This document shows positions 39,626 to 48,147 of a stretch of 64,000 nucleotides of DNA, piece after piece. This DNA is from Streptomyces tuirus (GTDB taxonomy: Bacteria; Actinomycetota; Actinomycetes; Streptomycetales; Streptomycetaceae). Below the pieces are notes generated by a model. It had not been told where the DNA came from. It searched no databases and saw nothing but the letters and a program-made list of their open reading frames with translations. Made by a program: the position numbers and the translations under genes. Within the stretch, counting starts at the first letter, position 1. Each line of letters opens with the position of its first letter. The DNA lies in contig NZ_AP023439.1 in NCBI RefSeq assembly GCF_014701095.1, forward strand, positions 2,406,001 through 2,470,000, written 5' to 3'.

Positions 39626-39627
39626 GG
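39389..39627 (-). ncRNA. Presumed IS110 bridge-RNA region
   Basis: About 240 bases on the 5' side of the transposase gene have no better gene. They contain a small hairpin (CCCCG-TTG-CGGGG, 39596-39608). IS110 elements of this group encode a bridge RNA in this end that specifies target and donor; its presence here rests on the family, not on a seen structure. I cannot define the binding loops. Confidence 0.4.
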
Positions 39628-39661
39628 GGGGCCGGCGGCCCAAGCCGCCGCGCTGGGCCCC
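39628..39661 (-). terminator. Terminator of the phosphatase gene
   Basis: GGGGCC/GGCCCC outer and GGCGGC/GCCGCC inner stems with loop CCAA and a one-sided bulge, just past the phosphatase stop. Confidence 0.5.
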
Positions 39662-39667
39662 TTCGTG

Positions 39668-40291
39668 CTAGGGCGCATCGCTCTCGCACGGCACATTGAG
39701 TGAGAGGAGTGCGGCGGAACCGTCTGGGTTCATGCGCAGTTCGCTGATCGCCGCGTTCCGCAGCCTCGGGAGCACTCTGCGGTACTCGCCGACCGGGATC
39801 GACAGCAGCGTGCACAGCACCAGGCGCAGCAGGGTGTTGTGGGCGACGACCAGGACGCGTTCGCCGGGGTGGGCGGCGGCGATGTCCCGCAGGGCGCGCA
39901 CCCCGCGGGCCGCCGCCGCCAGCGGGTCCTCGGCGCCCGGGAAGGAGTGCGCCACCGGATCGGACCGGTAGGCCGCGACCCACTCCGGGTCCTCGGCCTC
40001 GAACTCGGCGAGCGTACGGCCTTCGAGCACACCGAAGTCGCATTCCCGCAGGTGGGGTTCGCTCTGGGAGGTGAGGCCGAGGGCACGGCAGGCGGGCTCG
40101 GCGGTGGCGACGGCGCGGGACAGCGGGGACGTCCAGATCGCGTCGACGGGATGGGCACCGGCCCAGCGGCCGAGGGCCTCGGCCTGGGTGCGGCCGGTGT
40201 CGGTCAGGTCGATGTCGCTGATGCCGGCGTAGCGGTTCTCCGCGTGCCAGACGGTCTGTCCATGGCGGACCAGCAGGAGGGTCGTACTCAT
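39668..40291 (-). CDS. Histidine phosphatase family protein
   Basis: This 207-residue phosphoglycerate-mutase-like phosphatase has the phosphohistidine motif LLVRHGQTVWHAENRYAG, the second Arg in WTSPLSRAVATAEP, Glu in ECDFGVLEG and the distal His in VLVVAHNTLLRL. These enzymes hydrolyse sugar phosphates or similar small phosphates. It is translationally coupled to the FGGY kinase gene (ATGA overlap), which suggests a sugar-phosphate substrate. ATG at 40291 is well supported. Confidence 0.92.
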   Translation of the reverse strand: MSTTLLLVRHGQTVWHAENRYAGISDIDLTDTGRTQAEALGRWAGAHPVDAIWTSPLSRAVATAEPACRALGLTSQSEPHLRECDFGVLEGRTLAEFEAEDPEWVAAYRSDPVAHSFPGAEDPLAAAARGVRALRDIAAAHPGERVLVVAHNTLLRLVLCTLLSIPVGEYRRVLPRLRNAAISELRMNPDGSAALLSLNVPCESDAP

Positions 40292-41760
40292 GACGCGGAA
40301 GTATCCCGGCTCAGCCGGCTGTGTGCGTGCGCGGCGACCGGCGCGGGCAGCCAGCCGCGGTCCCGCAAGGCGTCCACGAGACGCGCGTACGGCTCCGCGA
40401 AGGCGGCCGTGCGGCCGGGGCGGGGTTCGACGACGGTCCGGACGCGGACCATGCGCTCGGCGACGTCCGCGAGCGCCCCGGCCCCCGACGCCCCGTACGC
40501 GGCGAGCGCCGCCATGCCCAGGGCCGGTTCCGTCTGCTCGGGGACACGCGCCGGGCGGCCCAGGATGTCGGCGCGCAGCTGGTTCCAGTAGGGGCTGCGG
40601 GCGCCGCCGCCCGTGAAGGTGAGCGGGCCGTCGAGGGGAGCGCCGAGGTGGTGCAGGTAGTCCAGGCACAGGCGTTCGGCGAAGCCGACGCCCTGGAGGA
40701 GCGCGGCCCACAGGTCGGCGTCCTCCGCGGGGTCGCCCAGGATCAGCGGGGTCGCCTCCGGTGCCCGGAAGGGGAACCGCTCGCCCGGTGACACCAGCGG
40801 GTAGGCGACCGCACGGGACGGCTCGTAGGCGGCCGCCCGCGCGTCCATGCCGGGCGGGTCGGCGCCGGGGAAGCGCGCCGCGAGTGCCCCGGCCCCGACG
40901 CTCGACGCCCCGCCGGGCAGCCAGGTGCCGTCCGGGGCACGGTGGTTGTAGACCACGCCGGTGGGGTCGCGGACCGGGTCGCGGGCGGCGCCCTTCAGCA
41001 CGAGTGTGGTGCCGAGCACGGAGTTCCAGGAGCCGGGCCGCAGCGCGCCCGACGCGATCTGGGCCGCGCAGCCGTCGGTCATGCCGGCGAGCACGGGTGT
41101 GCCGGCGGGGATGCCGGTGGCGTCCGCGGCGGCCGGGCCGACCTCGCCGAGGCGCGTCCCCGGGTGGACGACGTCCGGCAGCAGGGTTTCCGGAACACCC
41201 AGTTCGGCCAGGGCCGCCTCCGGCCAGTGGTCGCCGTCGAGGTCGTAGCCCGTCTTCAGGGCGTGGCTGGAATCGGCCGGGGGCGGCTCGCCCGTGAGGC
41301 GGGAGACGATCAGGTCGGGCTGGTGCGCCAGGCGCAGCGCGCCGCCGCCGTACTCCCCGAGCAGCCACAACGCCTTCGGCAGCGCCCAGGTGTCCTGGAC
41401 GGCGAGCCCCGCCTGCCGGGCCCGCGCGGCCTCGGCCTTGGCCCGCCCGTCGTCGTACATCAGCGCGGGGCTCACCGGACGGCCGAAGCCGTCGGTCAGC
41501 AGGACCGTGCCGGAGGTGCCGCACACCGCGAGCCCGCCGACCGGCAGGTCCGGGGGCGCCGAGCCGAGGGCCGCCCGGGACGCCGTGCACAGCGCCGCCC
41601 ACCAGCGCAGCGGGTCCTGCTCGTGCCGCACCCCGTCCCGCCGGCCGGTCAGCGGGGCCGAGCCGCTGCCGAGGACCGTGCCGTCGGCGGTGACGAGCAG
41701 CACCCGGACGCTCTGTGTGCCGAGGTCGATTCCCAGCCATCCCGCGCCCTCGTCCACCAT
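40288..41760 (-). CDS. FGGY-family carbohydrate kinase, copy 1
   Basis: The 490-residue kinase has the N-terminal ATP/phosphate motif GIDLGTQSVRVLLVTADG, GLAVCGTSGTVLLTD, the FGGY-type central signature (VLAGMTDGCAAQIASGAL) and the C-terminal phosphate-binding loop FTGGGARSPYWNQL. It resembles xylulokinase/ribulokinase relatives; the substrate is not certain. ATG at 41760 has GGGAGG upstream. It is divergent from the ABC operon and shares the 157-base operator region, so both arms probably respond to the same sugar or polyol. Confidence 0.88.
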   Translation of the reverse strand: MVDEGAGWLGIDLGTQSVRVLLVTADGTVLGSGSAPLTGRRDGVRHEQDPLRWWAALCTASRAALGSAPPDLPVGGLAVCGTSGTVLLTDGFGRPVSPALMYDDGRAKAEAARARQAGLAVQDTWALPKALWLLGEYGGGALRLAHQPDLIVSRLTGEPPPADSSHALKTGYDLDGDHWPEAALAELGVPETLLPDVVHPGTRLGEVGPAAADATGIPAGTPVLAGMTDGCAAQIASGALRPGSWNSVLGTTLVLKGAARDPVRDPTGVVYNHRAPDGTWLPGGASSVGAGALAARFPGADPPGMDARAAAYEPSRAVAYPLVSPGERFPFRAPEATPLILGDPAEDADLWAALLQGVGFAERLCLDYLHHLGAPLDGPLTFTGGGARSPYWNQLRADILGRPARVPEQTEPALGMAALAAYGASGAGALADVAERMVRVRTVVEPRPGRTAAFAEPYARLVDALRDRGWLPAPVAAHAHSRLSRDTSAS

Positions 41761-41867
41761 CCGGAACCTCCCGTGCCGTCGCAGCCGGATCTGTGAACTT
41801 CTCACTGTGCCCCGATATTTTCCCGTGCGCGAGGGATTGACGCTCAACTTCAGCCGTTCCACCCTCT

Positions 41868-41894
41868 GTTAACGAGTCGACTCGACGTGTTAAC
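41868..41894. promoter_or_regulatory. Operator between the divergent carbohydrate genes
   Basis: Two GTTAAC sites (41868-41873 and 41889-41894) flank a perfect 12-bp palindrome CGAGTCGACTCG (41873-41884). It lies 23 bases before the binding-protein ATG. It is the best candidate for the DeoR-type repressor encoded in this operon. Confidence 0.6.
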
Positions 41895-41916
41895 CAGGCT
41901 CCACGCGGAGGTACGG

Positions 41917-43338
41917 ATGGACACGCACGTGCACGACCGCCGGCGCTTCCTCGCCCTCGCCGCCGGAGCGGCGGCGGCCCCGTTACTGACGGCCTGCGGC
42001 GCCGGTTTCGGCGGGAACGACGACAAGAGCGACGGCTCGGCGGCGGACGACGTCACCGGTTCCTTCGACTGGAAGCGGGAGAAGGGCACCACCGTCAAGG
42101 CGCTGCTGAACAAGCACCCGTACACGGACGCCCTGATAGCCGACCTGAAGTCGTTCACCGAGAAGACCGGCATCAAGGTCGAGTACGACGTCTTCCCCGA
42201 GGACAACTACTTCGACAAGCTCACCGTGGACCTGTCCAGCGGGCGTGCCTCCTACGACGTCTTCATGCTCGGCGCGTACATGGTGTGGCAGTACGGGCCG
42301 CCGAACTGGCTGGAGGACCTCGGCCCCTGGATGCGCAACTCCTCGGCGACGGGCGCCGAATGGGACCAGGCGGACTTCTTCCCGAACCTGCTCCAGGCCG
42401 ACCAGTGGTCCCTGAAGGCGGGCGCACCGCTCGGCCAGGGCGGGCAGTACGCGCTGCCGTGGGGCTGGGAGACGAACGTCGTCGCGTACAACACCGAGCT
42501 GTTCAGGAAGCTCGGCGTGAAGCCGGCCGAGACGTTCGACGAGCTGACCGAACTCGCCGGGACCATCAAGCGCAAGGCGCCGGGCGCCGGTTTCGACGGG
42601 ATGTACGGAATCGCCGTACGCGGATCCAGGAGCTGGGCCACCATCCACCCGGGCTTCATGACGATGTACGCCCGCAACGGGCTGAAGGACTTCACCGTCG
42701 ACGGCGGGAAGCTCACCCCCGCCATGAACAGCCCCGAGGCCGTCGCCTTCACCGAGGACTGGGCCCGCATGGTCAAACAGGGCGGGCCGCCGTCCTGGAC
42801 GTCGTACACCTGGTACCAGTGCTCCAGCGATCTGGGTGCGAAGAAGGCCGGGATGCTGTTCGACGCCGACACGGCCGCCTACTTCCAGGCGGTGAAGGGC
42901 GCCAGCCCCGCCTCCGGGAAGATCGCCTTCCACCCGGGGCCGAAGGGGCCCGGCGGGTCGCTGGCCACCAACATGTGGATCTGGTCGCTCGGGCTGAACG
43001 CCAAGAGCAAGAAGAAGAGCGCCAGTTGGCTGTTCCTTCAGTGGGCGACCGGCAAGGAGCACCTGCGCAGGAGCGCGATCACCCACAACCACATCGACCC
43101 GGTGCGCAAGTCCGTCGCCGACGACGCCGCGTACAAGGACAAAATGCGGCATCTGCCGGGCTTCCTGGAGACCTTCGAGACGGTCGTCGACCAGACGAAG
43201 ATCCAGTTCACCCCGCAGGCGCAGTTCTTCGACGCGACGACCAGCTGGGCGGCGGCCCTCCAGGAGATCTACGGCGGCAAGGCCGCGAAGCCGGTCCTGG
43301 ACGGGCTGGCGGACGACCTCGCCGGCAAGGTGGGCTAG
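41917..43338 (+). CDS. Carbohydrate ABC transporter substrate-binding lipoprotein (contains a TTA codon)
   Basis: The 473-residue family-1 binding protein starts with a twin-arginine-like signal (HDRRRFLALAAGAAAAPLLTACG) ending in lipobox LTAC, so it is a lipoprotein, probably Tat-exported. The mature part has the sugar-binding fold (VKALLNKHPYTDALIADLKSF, PWGWETNVVAYNTELFRKLG, LATNMWIWSLG). Leu23 is encoded by TTA at 41983-41985, the rare codon that needs the bldA tRNA. ATG at 41917 has CGGAGG upstream. It is the first gene of the long operon. Confidence 0.92.
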   Translation: MDTHVHDRRRFLALAAGAAAAPLLTACGAGFGGNDDKSDGSAADDVTGSFDWKREKGTTVKALLNKHPYTDALIADLKSFTEKTGIKVEYDVFPEDNYFDKLTVDLSSGRASYDVFMLGAYMVWQYGPPNWLEDLGPWMRNSSATGAEWDQADFFPNLLQADQWSLKAGAPLGQGGQYALPWGWETNVVAYNTELFRKLGVKPAETFDELTELAGTIKRKAPGAGFDGMYGIAVRGSRSWATIHPGFMTMYARNGLKDFTVDGGKLTPAMNSPEAVAFTEDWARMVKQGGPPSWTSYTWYQCSSDLGAKKAGMLFDADTAAYFQAVKGASPASGKIAFHPGPKGPGGSLATNMWIWSLGLNAKSKKKSASWLFLQWATGKEHLRRSAITHNHIDPVRKSVADDAAYKDKMRHLPGFLETFETVVDQTKIQFTPQAQFFDATTSWAAALQEIYGGKAAKPVLDGLADDLAGKVG

Positions 43339-43340
43339 CC

Positions 43341-44219
43341 GTGCGGCTCGCGTTGCGGCCGTACCTCCTGATCGTCCCCGCCCTGCTGCTGACCTGCGGG
43401 ATCCTCTACCCCTTCGGGCTCGGGCTGTACTACACGCTGTTCGACTTCTCGGCGAGCAAGCCGCAGCCGGACATGGTGCGGTTCGAGAACTACACGGCCG
43501 TCTTCACCCAGGAGGCGTTCTGGAACTCGGCGTGGGTGACGGTGCTGTACGCGGTGGGGGCGGCCCTCACCGAGACCGTGCTCGGCGTGGCCGTCGCCCT
43601 GCTCCTGCACCGCTCGTCCCTGCTGGGCCGGATCCTGGAGAAGATCCTGATCCTGCCGCTGATGATCGCCCCGGTGATCGCGGCGATCATCTGGAAGCTG
43701 ATGCTCCAGCCGTCGGTCGGGGTGGTCAACCACCTGCTGAGGCCCTTCGGACTGGGCGGGGTGCAGTGGACCGACACCCCGACGGGCGCACTGCTGTCGT
43801 CGATCGCCGTGGACGTGTGGGTGTACACCCCGTTCGTGGCGATCCTCGCCCTCGCCGGTCTGCGGTCGCTGCCCACCTCCCCGTTCGAGGCGGCGGCCGT
43901 GGACGGCGCGGGGTGGTGGTACACCTTCCGCCGCCTGACCCTGCCGATGCTGTGGCCGTACGTCCTGGTCGCGGTGATCTTCCGGTTCATGGACTCGCTG
44001 AAGGTGTTCGACATCATCTACGCGCTCACGGAGGGCGGTCCGGGCGACTCGACGGTCGTGCTGCAGATCCGGGCGTACCTGGAGGCCATCCGCTTCCAAC
44101 GCTACTCCTTCGGGATCTCCTACACGATCGTGCTGTGGGCCGTGGTGTACCTGGCCGCGATGGTGCTGGTGAAGCACCTGGGGAAGATCCAGCGGAAGGC
44201 CGCGGAGGTCACCACATGA
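43341..44219 (+). CDS. Carbohydrate ABC transporter permease 1
   Basis: The 292-residue MalF-type permease has six helices and the EAA loop (SPFEAAAVDGAGWWYTFRRLTLPMLWPYVLV). LTEGGPGDSTVVLQI is typical of sugar permeases of the UgpA/MalF group. GTG at 43341 follows the binding-protein stop by 2 bases. Its stop overlaps the next gene by ATGA. Confidence 0.93.
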   Translation: MRLALRPYLLIVPALLLTCGILYPFGLGLYYTLFDFSASKPQPDMVRFENYTAVFTQEAFWNSAWVTVLYAVGAALTETVLGVAVALLLHRSSLLGRILEKILILPLMIAPVIAAIIWKLMLQPSVGVVNHLLRPFGLGGVQWTDTPTGALLSSIAVDVWVYTPFVAILALAGLRSLPTSPFEAAAVDGAGWWYTFRRLTLPMLWPYVLVAVIFRFMDSLKVFDIIYALTEGGPGDSTVVLQIRAYLEAIRFQRYSFGISYTIVLWAVVYLAAMVLVKHLGKIQRKAAEVTT

Positions 44220-45040
44220 GGAAACGCCTGGTGGGGTGGGTGTGCGACGCCGCCCTCGTCCTCTACTTCGTCTTCGCGCTGTTCCCGATCGCCTGGATGG
44301 TGATCCTCTCGCTGAAGCCGGCCGACCAGCTCTTCTCCACCTACTTCTCCTTCTCCCCCACCCTGGACGGCTACCGGACGGTCCTCGGCGACAGCGAGGG
44401 CATCCCGTTCGTGCGGTTCTTCGTCAACAGCCTCGTGGTGTCGGTCGGGGCGGTCGCGCTGTCGCTGGTGGTGGGGCTGCCGGCGGCGTACGCCTCGGCG
44501 CGGTGGCGGTTCAAGGGCTCCGAGAACCTGATGTTCACGCTGCTGTCGTTCCGCTTCGCACCCGAACTGACCGTGATCATCCCGCTGTTCGTGCTCTACC
44601 AGAAGCTCGGGCTGTTCGACACGTACGTCGGCATGGTGTGGGTGCTGCAGCTGGTCACGCTGCCGCTGATCGTGTGGATCATGCGGTCCTACTTCGCCGA
44701 TCTGACACCGGAGCTGGAGCAGGCGGCCCTGCTGGACGGCTACACCCGCAAGCAGGCGTTCTTCAAGGTGGCGCTCCCGCTGGTCAAGCCGGGCATCGCG
44801 GCCGTGTCGCTGCTGGCCTTCATCTTCGCCTGGAACAACTTCGTCTTCCCGCTGATCCTCACCTCCAACGAGGCCCAGACGGTGACCGTCGGCGCCCTGT
44901 CCTTCCTCGGCGGGGACCGGCCCAAGTACAACCTCACGGCCGCCGCCGCGCTGGTGTCCGTCGTACCGCCCCTGCTGCTGGCGCTGACGATCCAGCGGTA
45001 CCTGGTGCGGGGCCTGTCGTTCGGGGCGGTGAAGTCTTGA
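44216..45040 (+). CDS. Carbohydrate ABC transporter permease 2
   Basis: The 274-residue MalG/UgpE-type permease has six helices and the EAA loop (ELEQAALLDGYTRKQAFFKVALPLVKPGIAAVSLL). It forms the channel with permease 1. ATG at 44216 overlaps the preceding stop; the end overlaps the first ATPase gene (TTGA). Confidence 0.93.
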   Translation: MRKRLVGWVCDAALVLYFVFALFPIAWMVILSLKPADQLFSTYFSFSPTLDGYRTVLGDSEGIPFVRFFVNSLVVSVGAVALSLVVGLPAAYASARWRFKGSENLMFTLLSFRFAPELTVIIPLFVLYQKLGLFDTYVGMVWVLQLVTLPLIVWIMRSYFADLTPELEQAALLDGYTRKQAFFKVALPLVKPGIAAVSLLAFIFAWNNFVFPLILTSNEAQTVTVGALSFLGGDRPKYNLTAAAALVSVVPPLLLALTIQRYLVRGLSFGAVKS

Positions 45041-46128
45041 TCCGGTTGAGCGGGATACGCAAGGCGTACGGGAAGACCCTCGCCCTCGACGAACTCGAAC
45101 TGGAGGTCCGGGAAGGCGAGTTCTTCTGCCTGCTGGGCCCGTCGGGAGCCGGCAAGACCACGACCCTGAAAACCGTCGCCGGGCTCGAACAGCCCGACTC
45201 CGGCACGGTCGTGCTCGACGGGGAGGACATGCGGGGGGTCGAGCCGTACGACCGGGGCGTGGCGATGTGCTTCGAGAGCTACGCCCTCTACCCGCACCGC
45301 TCGGCCTACGACAACCTCGCCTCGCCGCTGCGCTCCCCCCGGCACCGGCTGCCCGCCGGCGAGGCCCGGCAGCGGATCGGCGCGATCGCCGAACTGCTCG
45401 GCATCTCGGCGCTGCTGGACCGGCCCGTGGGCCAGTTGTCCAACGGCCAGCGGCAGCGGGTCGCCCTGGGCCGGGTGCTGGTCCGCCCCGCCCGGGCCTT
45501 CCTGCTCGACGAGCCGCTCTCCCACCTCGACGCCAAGCTCCGCCAGCAGATGCGGGCCGAGCTGAAGGCGATCGGGGCCGTGCAGCACACCACCACGCTG
45601 TACGTCACGCACGACTCCGTCGAGGCGCTGGCGCTCGGCGACCGGATCGGGGTCATCCGCCAGGGGCGGATCGTGCAGACGGGGACGCGGGAGGAGATCT
45701 GGTACCGGCCTCAGGACACCGAGGTCGCGCGGGCCTTCGGCCGGCCCCGGATCAACCTGCTGCCGGGCGTGGTGACGGAGAGCGGCGTGCGCTCGGACGG
45801 CGGTGTGGAACTGCCGGTCCGGGCCCGGGCCGCACCGGGCACGGAGGTGCTGGTGGGCCTGCGTCCCCGGGACATCGCCCTGCACGGCGGTGAGGGCCAT
45901 GAACTGACCGGGACCGTGTACGTCACGGAGGTGCTCGGCCGGTCCGTCGAGGTCACCGTGCGGCTCGGGTCCGGGGAGCGGCGGGTGTCGCTGGTGGCGC
46001 CCAGGGCGGACGCGGCGCGCCTTCGTGCGGACGATCCGGTGCGGCTCGTGGTCCGGCCTGAGAACCTGCTGCTGTTCGAGGCCGACCGGCCGGAGCGACC
46101 GGGACGACGGATAGAGACACAGCCATGA
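45037..46128 (+). CDS. Carbohydrate ABC transporter ATPase 1 (atypical Q-loop)
   Basis: The 363-residue MalK/UgpC-type ATPase has Walker A GPSGAGKTT, Walker B RAFLLDEPLSHLDA, H-loop LYVTHDSVEA and a C-terminal OB/TOBE regulatory domain (VLVGLRPRDIALHG...VRLVVRPENLLLF). The Q-loop reads MCFESYALYPH, so Glu replaces the usual Gln, and the signature is LSNGQ instead of LSGGQ. TTG at 45037 overlaps the permease stop and is the only well-placed start. Together with ATPase 2 it probably makes a heterodimer. Confidence 0.9.
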   Translation: MIRLSGIRKAYGKTLALDELELEVREGEFFCLLGPSGAGKTTTLKTVAGLEQPDSGTVVLDGEDMRGVEPYDRGVAMCFESYALYPHRSAYDNLASPLRSPRHRLPAGEARQRIGAIAELLGISALLDRPVGQLSNGQRQRVALGRVLVRPARAFLLDEPLSHLDAKLRQQMRAELKAIGAVQHTTTLYVTHDSVEALALGDRIGVIRQGRIVQTGTREEIWYRPQDTEVARAFGRPRINLLPGVVTESGVRSDGGVELPVRARAAPGTEVLVGLRPRDIALHGGEGHELTGTVYVTEVLGRSVEVTVRLGSGERRVSLVAPRADAARLRADDPVRLVVRPENLLLFEADRPERPGRRIETQP

Positions 46129-46937
46129 GCGGCAACAGCAGTGGTGGACAGCAGGGGCCCGCGGTGCGGCAGGCCGCCATGGCCGAGCAGGTGCTGGCCG
46201 ACGGCTCGGCGACGGCGGCGGAGCTCGCCGAGCGGTTCGGGGTGAGCCTGATGACCATCCACCGGGACCTGGACGAGCTGGAACGGCAGGGCATCGTACG
46301 GAAGTTCCGGGGCGGGGTGACCGCGCAGCCGTCGGGGGTCTTCGAGTCGAACGTGCAGTACCGGCTGAAGAGCATGCGGGCCGAGAAGGCGGCCGTCGCC
46401 GAGCACGCGCTGCGGATGGTGGAGCCCGGGATGGCGATCCTGCTGGACGACTCCACGTCCACCCTGGAGATAGCCAGGCGGCTGCGCACGGCCGAGGTCA
46501 CGCCGCTGACGGTCGTCACCAATTTCCTGGAGGCCATCAACCTGCTCTCCGGCCGGCGCGGCATCCACCTGATGGCGCTGGGCGGCGACTACGACCCGCT
46601 GCACTCCTCGTTCCTCGGGGTGTCGTGCGTGGAGGCGGTCCAGCAGCTCCGGGTGGACGTGTGCTTCGCGTCGACGTCGGCCGTGCACGGGGGTTACGCC
46701 TACCACCAGGAGCAGCACATCGTGTCGGTGAAGCGGGCGATGCTCGACGCGGCGGAGCGCAACGTCCTGCTGATCGACCACACCAAGCTCGGCCGGGTCG
46801 CCCTGCACCGGGTCGTCCCGCTGTCCCGCTTCGACACGCTCCTCGTGGACGACGGGGCGTCGCCGGAGGCACTGCGGGACCTGGACGAGCACAAGGTCCG
46901 TTACGAGGTTTGCGCGACGCCCGCGAGGGAGCCGTAG
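46125..46937 (+). CDS. DeoR-family transcriptional regulator
   Basis: The 270-residue regulator has an N-terminal HTH (QVLADGSATAAELAERFGVSLMTIHRDLDELERQGIVRKFRGGV), the classic DeoR signature. The C-terminal sugar-phosphate-sensing domain is LLDDSTSTLEIARRL, VVTNFLEAINLL and DVCFASTSAVHGGYAY. It probably represses this operon until a phosphorylated sugar or polyol binds. ATG overlaps the ATPase 1 stop by 4 bases. The operator at 41868-41894 is its likely target. Confidence 0.93.
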   Translation: MSGNSSGGQQGPAVRQAAMAEQVLADGSATAAELAERFGVSLMTIHRDLDELERQGIVRKFRGGVTAQPSGVFESNVQYRLKSMRAEKAAVAEHALRMVEPGMAILLDDSTSTLEIARRLRTAEVTPLTVVTNFLEAINLLSGRRGIHLMALGGDYDPLHSSFLGVSCVEAVQQLRVDVCFASTSAVHGGYAYHQEQHIVSVKRAMLDAAERNVLLIDHTKLGRVALHRVVPLSRFDTLLVDDGASPEALRDLDEHKVRYEVCATPAREP

Positions 46938-46943
46938 GGGCGC

Positions 46944-47011
46944 GCCGGTGTCGAGACCGCGAGCGCGCGGAGGCCCGAAGGGTCGAGCACGGTCGCGGTC
47001 TCGACACCGGC
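46944..47011. repeat. 19-bp perfect inverted repeat inside the operon
   Basis: GCCGGTGTCGAGACCGCGA (46944-46962) and its exact complement (46993-47011) flank 30 bases, between the DeoR gene and the ATPase 2 gene. RNA would fold a long stem here. It could be an internal terminator/processing site, or a DNA operator. Confidence 0.8.
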
Positions 47012-47055
47012 TGAAAGCGCCCTGGAGGCGAACGAGCCATAAAAAGGGGACGGTC

Positions 47056-48147
47056 ATGACGGCAACGGGACTGGAGCTTCGTGAGCTGCGGAAGACCTAC
47101 CGGTCGCGGGGGCGGCCTTCCGTGGACGCCGTCCGCGGGATCGACCTGACCCTGCGGTCCGGGGAGCTGCTCGGGCTGCTCGGGCCGTCCGGGTGCGGCA
47201 AGTCGACCACCCTGCGGATGATCGCCGGGCTGGAGTCCGTCACCGGCGGGGACATCCTGGTCGGCGGGGCGTCGGTCGTCGAACGGCCCGCCCAGCAGCG
47301 GAACATCGGGGTCGCGTTCGAGAACTACGCGCTGTATCCGCCGCTGTCGGTCGCGGAGAACCTGGCGTTCGGGCTGAAGGCCCGGCGCGGCGCCGCCCGC
47401 GGTGCCCGGGGTGACGTCGAGCGCAAGGTGAAGGACATCGCCGAACGGGTCGGCCTGACCGACCTCCTCGGTGCCCGCCCGGCCGGTCTCTCCAGCGGCC
47501 AGAAACAGCGCGTCTCCCTGGCCCGGGCCCTGATCCGCGAACCGGACGTGCTGCTCCTCGACGAGCCCCTGTCCCACCTGGACGCGGCCCAGCGCGACTC
47601 CACCCGCAGGGAACTCAAGCGCATCCAGAAGGACCTGGGCCACACCACGATCCTGGTCACCCACGACCAGGAGGAGGCCCTCTCCCTCGCCGACCGGATC
47701 GCCGTGATGAAGGACGGCGTCATCCAGCAGCTCGGCACGCCGTATGAGATCTACGACAGTCCGGCCAACGTGTTCGTCGCGGACTTCGTCGGCGAGCCGG
47801 CGATCACCCTGCTGCCCGGCATCGCCGGCGACGGGCACGCCCGGCTCTCCGACACGGTGCGGATCGCGCTGCCCGTGCCGGTGGGCGAGGGCCGGAAGGT
47901 GGTGGTCGGCATCCGCCCCGAGGACGTCCGCCTCACCGCCGAGGGCGGTCTGCCCGCCCGGGTCGTCGCCCATGAACCGCTCCTGGAGTCGGGCCTGGCG
48001 ACTCTCGCCCTGGACGGTGTGGAACGGCATCTGGTCGTCCTCACCGATCCCGAGGTGCGGCTCGCGCACGACGAGCGGGTCCGGGTCGCCGCCGACCCCC
48101 GGCACACCCATGTCTTCGACGCCGAGACGGGAGCTTCCTTGCGATGA
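47056..48147 (+). CDS. Carbohydrate ABC transporter ATPase 2 (atypical Q-loop)
   Basis: The 363-residue MalK/UgpC-type ATPase has Walker A GPSGCGKST, Walker B VLLLDEPLSHLDA and H-loop ILVTHDQEEA. The Q-loop is VAFENYALYPP (Glu for Gln) and the signature is LSSGQKQRVSLAR. A C-terminal regulatory domain is present. ATG at 47056 has AAGGGGA upstream. It is encoded separately from ATPase 1, after the long inverted repeat, but in the same operon. Two distinct ATPases in one import operon recall the rhizobial glycerol importer GlpS/GlpT. Confidence 0.9.
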   Translation: MTATGLELRELRKTYRSRGRPSVDAVRGIDLTLRSGELLGLLGPSGCGKSTTLRMIAGLESVTGGDILVGGASVVERPAQQRNIGVAFENYALYPPLSVAENLAFGLKARRGAARGARGDVERKVKDIAERVGLTDLLGARPAGLSSGQKQRVSLARALIREPDVLLLDEPLSHLDAAQRDSTRRELKRIQKDLGHTTILVTHDQEEALSLADRIAVMKDGVIQQLGTPYEIYDSPANVFVADFVGEPAITLLPGIAGDGHARLSDTVRIALPVPVGEGRKVVVGIRPEDVRLTAEGGLPARVVAHEPLLESGLATLALDGVERHLVVLTDPEVRLAHDERVRVAADPRHTHVFDAETGASLR

